Below are positions 58,353 to 64,000 of a stretch of DNA of 64,000 nucleotides, in pieces. The stretch lies in the NCBI RefSeq assembly GCF_025399195.1, contig NW_026252095.1, forward strand, positions 186,001-250,000. The letters run 5' to 3'. Made by a program: the position numbers and the translations under genes. How positions within the stretch are numbered: the stretch's first letter is position 1; every line of letters begins with the position of its first letter. Below the pieces are notes generated by a model. It had not been told where the DNA came from. It ran no database searches and saw only the letters and a program-made list of their open reading frames with translations. This stretch comes from Umbelopsis ramanniana AG. Its lineage: Eukaryota > Mucoromycota > Umbelopsidomycetes > Umbelopsidales > Umbelopsidaceae.

Positions 58353-59462
58353 TTATGCGACAGAAATAGGATAGGCAGTTATTTGCGTGTGGTTCGTTTC
58401 GGTCTCCCGATCGTCTTGGTACTCGACCCAAGTGGCCATTTTACCAAGGACGTGTTCACCATAGCGAACCGGGCTGTAGTATGAAACACCATTTTCCAGG
58501 CAAGGCTGAAGAGGAGTGATGAGACAATCCAAACGAGGCTCAAAGAAGAAGGGTATACTGAGGCGGTCCTGGTTGGTAGCTCTTACTCGATGCATTGTTG
58601 CTACAAACTTTCCGTTTGTCCAGCGGGTCATCAGATCACCGAGGTTGACAACAAATGATTCAGGCACATAAGGAGCAGGGATCCATTTTCCTAACGAGTT
58701 TTGTACTTCCAATCCGCCCACTGTGTCTTGGCACAACAAAGTTACGATACCGGAGTCGGTGTGCTTACTGCAAGAGAGTAATGCATCATCGTCATCATTT
58801 GTAGCACTGTCTTCTGCCTTGACACTGCGAGCAGGATAGTGTAGATAGCGTAGAGTTGAAGCCGTAGGATTAAATAATGGTTCAAAATAATCTTCTTCCA
58901 GTCCAAACGAGATGGCCACCATGCTCATCAGCTGGTTCCCTAATCTTGTGCACCCGTCAAAGTACTCTTCTGTCTTCTTTTGAAATTCAGGTTGATGTTC
59001 AGGCCACACATTGTGTTCCTGTAGGTTGAATTTGCCAAAAGCTTCACCAAGTGAATCACCGGATTCAGAAGACCCAACTTCAAAACCTAATAAACAGGAC
59101 ATGGTTAACACTTTTCCTGACATGTAAAGTGCAAAAACCTAAAATAGCATACCTTCTTTGTAAGATGTGTCGTTCTTTTGAACAGGAAAGTAGCCGCGGT
59201 AAGTGTTGTTGTTGGAAGAAACAAATGTCTTCTTGGCCAGGTGAAGTTTTTCTTCATGAGGCAACGCAAAGAATTCTCGAGCAGTATCAAAAAGTTCTTC
59301 GTGATTCAGATTTACATTATGGTTCACCAAATATGCGAATCCCACCGTCTCAAAAGTATGCCTCACAGTAGCGGCCAATTTCTTGAGGGTTTCTGGAGAT
59401 ACTTGGGGGTCTTGCAATGGTGCCAAGTCGATAATAGGAAGGCTTTCAAATGCTGTGCTCAT
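58353..59462 (-). CDS. Isopenicillin-N-synthase-like 2OG-Fe(II) dioxygenase
   Basis: This is a soluble non-heme iron oxygenase of the DIOX_N/2OG-FeII family. The start at 59462 (MSTAFESLPIIDLAPL) is the usual family start, and two exons join at SYKE|GFEVG. The N-terminal domain has FETVGFAYLVNHNV and AREFFALPHEEK. The iron triad is in SKHTDSGIVTLLCQD (His, Asp) and ATMHRVRA (His), and the 2OG Arg-Ser is in DRLSIPFFFEP. The length, about 340 residues, is normal. There is no signal peptide. The substrate is unknown, and nothing nearby suggests a secondary-metabolite cluster. A TATA-like TTTAAATA lies on the minus strand near 59511-59518. Confidence 0.88.
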
Positions 59463-61222
59463 AATGACAGTTATCTTTTTAAAAACGACAAGATGGTTGT
59501 GGTTGCCTGCTATTTAAACCAAACCATTTGATCAACCGGCCGAAACTTGTAAAAAGGGGGGTTTGAACACACATTATCCCGAGTACACTAAAATTTTAGA
59601 AAGACGACTCCACACCTCTTTGTAAACCCCATACTTCAGAGGAAATCACGAATACTCGGACTCATTCCAATATTGTCTTTGCGTACATCTGCCAATTTTC
59701 CGCGTATCGCTAACTTACCTTATGCTTGCTACGACTCCTTTGAAGTTGTAAGAAGTACAGTCACACTGTCCCCCAAGGACAATGAAACCAAATTTGTCAC
59801 TTTCCATTTACGGTCCGCTTACGATCGTATACCTTTGATTTGGATTTTTTTACAGTGACTCTGGTACAGGTATCGAAATATTTTATGTACGGTGGTTAAA
59901 GTTCTTGGCTCTATTTATTTCTGTGCGGAAGACCATGGAGTATGCAATCAAACCTTGTGAATTATCGTTGCCGAGGCGTGTAAGGAATGATACTCAGCTG
60001 TATCCCCGCTTGCTAGACACTTCCATGATGGCAGCGTGACTACTGAAAACAATATGCTTAATTCGACTGGCCATATGGGTCAAAAACTACTCTACGTCAA
60101 AGAGACGGCAGAAGAATAAAAGCAACATACCGTGACCCTGAAAAAATCGTTTGTGTAGCTGAGGACTTCGCATGTGTTCTTTCAATTTGTGTACATACAT
60201 GACATGGTCAGACATTAAGAGACAGACCAGGAATCATCCTACCCTGTATGGGTTAAATTTTGGTCTGAAGATTTTTCAAGGTCATGACATGAAATACTTT
60301 GACATTAAACCCTCCAATTGGAGAACTCCGACATTGATCGTGCTTGGCCACACTTCAAACATTGAGAATCATACAGCCAATAAATCATGAAGCTCTTTCA
60401 ATTGAGGATTGCTTGGAGTGAGCGGCTGTAATTTTATCTACTTGAAAGGTCACAGCTTTACGCATAACGACTTGCTCTATAGAATGATGCGTCTAACTTC
60501 AGGATGGCCATTATTGGTGGACATACTATTAAACTCATAAGTGTTGAAAGAACAGCGAATAAGTCGCTAAGGGTAGTTTGCGTGAGCAAAGAGTCTTTAT
60601 GGCAAGTCGTCCCGCTCGTAGCGAAGATGAATGGGGAAACGTGAGATAATTAATATTACGCCGAAAGCAGGAGCGCACAGTATCTCATTCAAGGGAGGTT
60701 CGGACAGCCAGACAACAATCACCTTAATGGTCTTATCGTAATGTAGCCTATATGTTAATAAGGCACTCTTTATTTTGGACCAAAGGGCTTCAAAAGTAAG
60801 CGATATCTGACAACTGATTGGCTGCTTAGCTGCGTGCTGACTGATGTGTGAGATGTGAAACTCAGCCAATTTGTCCCTGGGAGGATGATAGAATTTCGAG
60901 TTGCTATCTGACAACTTTTAAAAATTGGCCATTACCAATGTGCATGCGTGGATAAAGATGAAAGGCATCAGCTAGAGTCGTTGTTTACATATATGATTAC
61001 ATGCATTTTCTTCTTTAATGATTCAATGCGCCCGTGCTGTGTCGAAGATAATATGCCGGTGAGTATGCCCAGCGATCTTGGATGCGAGCCCAAATCGTGT
61101 ACGACGCTTCCGGTTTATCTACTGCCGATGCATATTCATAGTTACACGTTGTCCATGCATTATTTCTTGAGTATATAAAGGTATCCGCCATCTCCGTCTA
61201 TTTTCACCATTCATCCAATCCA
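59463..61222. other. Intergenic region (1.8 kb)
   Basis: Short frames only; none carries a motif, signal peptide or splice pattern. No tRNA or repeat is evident. At the distal end a TATA box (TATATAAAG, 61172-61180) lies about 45 bp before the amine oxidase ATG. Confidence 0.55.
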
Positions 61223-63203
61223 ATGAAGCTTCTATCATTGACTGCCATAAGCGTGCTGATCCTTTCAGCAAGTGCTGCCCCGGCCCAATCCAAGACCACC
61301 AAAGCAAAAGTTGCCATTCTTGGTGGTGGTGTTGCCGGAATTAGCGCCGCAAAAAACTTGGTAGCCAATGGAATCACAGACTTTGTGATTGTTGAGGCTA
61401 GAGATGAACTTGGTGGAAGAGCTCACGATATTGAATTTGCGGGTATTCGTGTTGAAAAGGGTTGTAACTGGGTATCTATCAATGATTTATTTTATGTGAT
61501 ACAAAAAACTATTTGGTAACCCTTACAATCGCTGACATTTTTAATCGTGGTTTAACAGGTACAAGGTCTCGGTACCAACCCTGTCAACCAGCTTTCCAAG
61601 AAATGGGGATTGCAGGTCGCTGTCAATGATGGAACAGACGTAGTCTTCTACGACAACCATGGAAAAGTGAATGGAACCAAAACATACAACGATTTTAACG
61701 ATGCATTGGATAAAACCTATGATTTTGCCCGTATGTTAATGATTTCGTATGAAAACAAACTTCAAACTACCTTGACTCAAACAAACTCCAACATCTCATT
61801 TTGACAGTCAAGCGTGTGGATGAAGCTGATATCTCTTCTCGTGCCTGTTTGAATATCGTGGGCTGGAACCCTGACACTCCTCTCAAGCAAGCAGCTGAAT
61901 ACTGTAAGTTGTCTTGGCCAAAGTGGAGTAGTATGGCGCAATGTATCACTGACTCATTTTGCAACAGACGCTTTCGACTGGGAATTTGCAGAGAACCCTG
62001 ATGTTACCTCTTGCAACTATGCTCAAGTTGGAGATGCTTCCTATGACGGTAGTTTCGGACCCAATTCTGATGACGATCAGTTTGTGATTGATCAAAGAGG
62101 GTTCAAATACATTTTTATTCAGGAAGCTAACCAGTTCTTGAAAAAACACGATCCTCGCTTGATCTTGAACACTACTGTGAAGAACATCAAATATAGTGAC
62201 AACGGAGTCACTATCACTGCAAAGGATGGCCATAAAATTGAGGCTGACTATGCCATTTCTACTTTCTCGTAAGCAACTTATATGCTGCCTTCTGCCTGTT
62301 GAACAATCGAGTTAACTTTTCGAACGACGTGTAGACTTGGTGTTCTTCAACACAATGACGTTACATGGTCACCCAAGCTTCCTGAATGGAAGCGTGTTGG
62401 TTTATTTGGTTTCCATATGGCCACCTATCTGAAGCTATTCCTTGCATGGGAAGATCAATTCTGGGATAACAACCAATACACCGTCTATGCTGACCCCGCC
62501 AACCGAGGTTACTACAAGCAAGTGTCCGATATGACATGTTGCAATCCTGTTTCTCAAAAGCTAACCTACCGCTTTACAGTACTTGGCAAAACTTCAACGC
62601 TTTCACTCCCAAGAATGACACCACAAACATCTTCTTCGTCACCGTCACCCAAGACCAAGCATACCGTTTGGAAGCAATGAGTGACAATGACATCAAGAAG
62701 GAAGTTACAGAGGTTGTCCGCAGCATGTATGGAAGCCATATTAAAGAGCCCACTCACATGTATGTTCCGCGCTGGCACTCGGATCCATTGTATCGTGGAA
62801 CTTATAGGTAAGCTGTTCAGAAAGAAACTTCGTAATGGCACCTTTACGTGATCTTCAATGCTGACTTGTTTTGGTATAGTAACTGGCCCATTGGCGAACT
62901 GGAAGAGCACCATCTCAACATGAAAGCCCCTGTAGGTCGCGTCTGGTTCACTGGTGAAGCCATGTCTCGCGAATACTATGGTTACCTGCAGGTAAGAACC
63001 TATTCATTTTGATTTGCTCGCTAGATTTGTCAACTAGTTTAGCTCATGCTTTTGTTAAATAGGGTGCCTGGATTGATGGTGGTGAGGTTGGAACAAAGGT
63101 TGCAAAGTGCATCAAAAACAAATGTCCAAAGCAGCCATATTACCCAGAGATTTTGTTGACGGATGAAAAGCCCAAATTCGTCAAACGTCAAGAGTGGATT
63201 TAA
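61223..63203 (+). CDS. Secreted flavin amine oxidase (polyamine oxidase-like)
   Basis: This FAD enzyme probably oxidises polyamines or other amines outside the cell. It begins with a signal peptide (MKLLSLTAISVLILSASAAPA) and the Rossmann FAD motif VAILGGGVAGISAAKNLVANG. FVIVEARDELGGRAHD and a FAD-contacting GCNWV follow. After several introns come DQFVIDQRGFKYIF, VKNIKYSDNGVTIT and YAISTFSLGVLQ. The end has MYVPRWHSDPLYRGTYSNWP, VWFTGEAMSREYYGYLQGAWIDGGE and a Pro/Tyr-rich tail ending VKRQEWI. The family-typical cofactor-closing GYLQGAWIDG is intact. Exons join in frame across nine or so introns. A close paralog faces it on the other strand. Confidence 0.9.
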
Positions 63204-63545
63204 TTTAAACTAGTACGATGTTTCGTCAATTGAAATGAATGAATGTTAGTGTGGCAAATCTAATAAAGAAGTGTGTTAGAGTACCAATATCAGCGTGTTC
63301 GCTTACCAATGGTTTCATGTTCGTAAGTAGAAGCTATATCTCCGCCATATACTGCACAAAGATTTTGCAATAATCACTTTGCATTTTTCGGTCTAGAAAG
63401 GTGAAAGACATAAAGCAAATTCATAGCGACAATATATGCTTCTTCCATTACTGTGATGATAATTTTGTATTTATTGTTCCAAGCCGTTGGCCGTTTTTGA
63501 TTATCATATGTTTTGCTAGCTCAATAAATTATATGAATGTGTGTA
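63204..63545. other. Convergent intergenic region between amine oxidase paralogs
   Basis: Only A/T-rich untranslated sequence is seen between the two stop codons. Confidence 0.5.
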
Positions 63546-64000
63546 CTAAAGCCATTCTTGGCGCTTGACAAAACTTGGTGTCTCGTTCGCGAGCTTGATA
63601 GTAGGGTAGTAGGGCTGCTTAGGGCATGAGGATTTGACGCACTGAGCTACCTTGGTACCAACTTCGCCACCATCGATCCATGCACCCTTTTGACAAGAAA
63701 CTCAATTAGCTTTGTTACACGCCTTCGTTAATCCATATTTGAAAACTCACCTGAAGGAAACCGAAGTAATCACGAGACATGGCTTCACCTGTAAACCATA
63801 CTCTCTGAACGGGTGCCTTCATGTTGATGTGGTGTTGCTCCAACTCACCAATGGGCCAGTTACTATGTTTACAGAATCATGTTAGGTACAGCGATCTCTG
63901 CGGTAAGGCAAATCCTGCAATTATATTTACCTGTATGTTCCTCTGTACAGAGGATCAGAGTGCCATCTGGGGACATACATGTCGGATGGATCAGGAATAT
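63546..64000 (-). CDS. Second flavin amine oxidase, C-terminal part (cut by window end)
   Basis: Two or more exons on the minus strand repeat the end of the neighbour: PIGELEQHHINMKAPVQ, VWFTGEAMSRDYFGFLQ, GAWIDGGEVGTKVAQCVKSSCPKQPYYPTI and VKRQEWL. TAG is at 63548-63546. Exon positions match those of the plus-strand copy, with introns after the GYLQ/GFLQ codon and after the YR codon. The gene continues beyond 64000, so nothing can be said about its N-terminus. Confidence 0.88.

Noticed and set aside
60597-60914. Minus-strand frame of 105 codons in the large intergenic region
   Set aside because: No motif, no start context and no splice partner.
1-64000. tRNA, rRNA, CRISPR arrays, operons, prophage or plasmid features
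   Set aside because: I found no tRNA-like T-loop/acceptor pairs, no rRNA, no spaced direct repeats and no prokaryotic signals; the gene structure is eukaryotic throughout.

Overview
The window looks like nuclear DNA of an early-diverging filamentous fungus, most likely Mucoromycota (Mucorales-like). Genes carry many short introns (about 45-90 nt) with GTAAGT-like donors and YAG acceptors, spacing is compact, and there are no bacterial-style operons. Gene content agrees: a GPI-type chitin deacetylase of the Mucor type, a GH24 lysozyme-like secreted protein, a queuine tRNA-ribosyltransferase, DET1, an ornithine decarboxylase antizyme and a Pho85-type cyclin. All identifications come from reading motifs in the translated exons; no database search was run.

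Layout. 0-9.3 kb: a possible 3' gene end, the Golgi protein TVP18, a short tropomyosin, queuine TGT, 3-methyladenine DNA glycosylase, and a divergent USP8/Doa4-like deubiquitinase sharing its upstream region with the glycosylase. 9.3-18.4 kb: chitin deacetylase, a gene-poor stretch with a clear TA-flanked MITE, a Dal5-type permease and a PCL-type cyclin. 18.4-29.1 kb: DNA2 nuclease-helicase, 3-hydroxyacyl-CoA dehydrogenase, a sugar transporter, and a secreted GH24-fold protein whose three catalytic positions are all replaced. 29.5-43.1 kb: a frameshifted relic, DET1, a small unknown gene, antizyme with a programmed +1 frameshift site, a FAT1-type acyl-CoA synthetase, a 2OG-Fe(II) oxygenase, a divergent GT15 mannosyltransferase and a RhoGAP-like gene. 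43.6-57.4 kb: a giant kinesin-4-like motor with a GC-AG intron, the AMSH-type deubiquitinase, an FLVCR-like transporter and a T5orf172 protein. 57.6-64 kb: a small secreted protein, an isopenicillin-N-synthase-like oxygenase and two tail-to-tail secreted flavin amine oxidases, the second cut by the window edge.

The genes are mostly independent housekeeping units. Two loose themes occur: endosomal ubiquitin removal (USP8/Doa4-like and AMSH-like enzymes, both starting with a USP8-dimerisation-type helical region) and polyamine control (antizyme plus polyamine-oxidase-like enzymes). The most striking signal is in the antizyme gene: splicing a 62-nt intron creates the UCC-UGA shift site, while keeping that intron gives one continuous reading frame that needs no shift. 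The second is the apparently dead GH24 lysozyme with two cysteine-rich modules.
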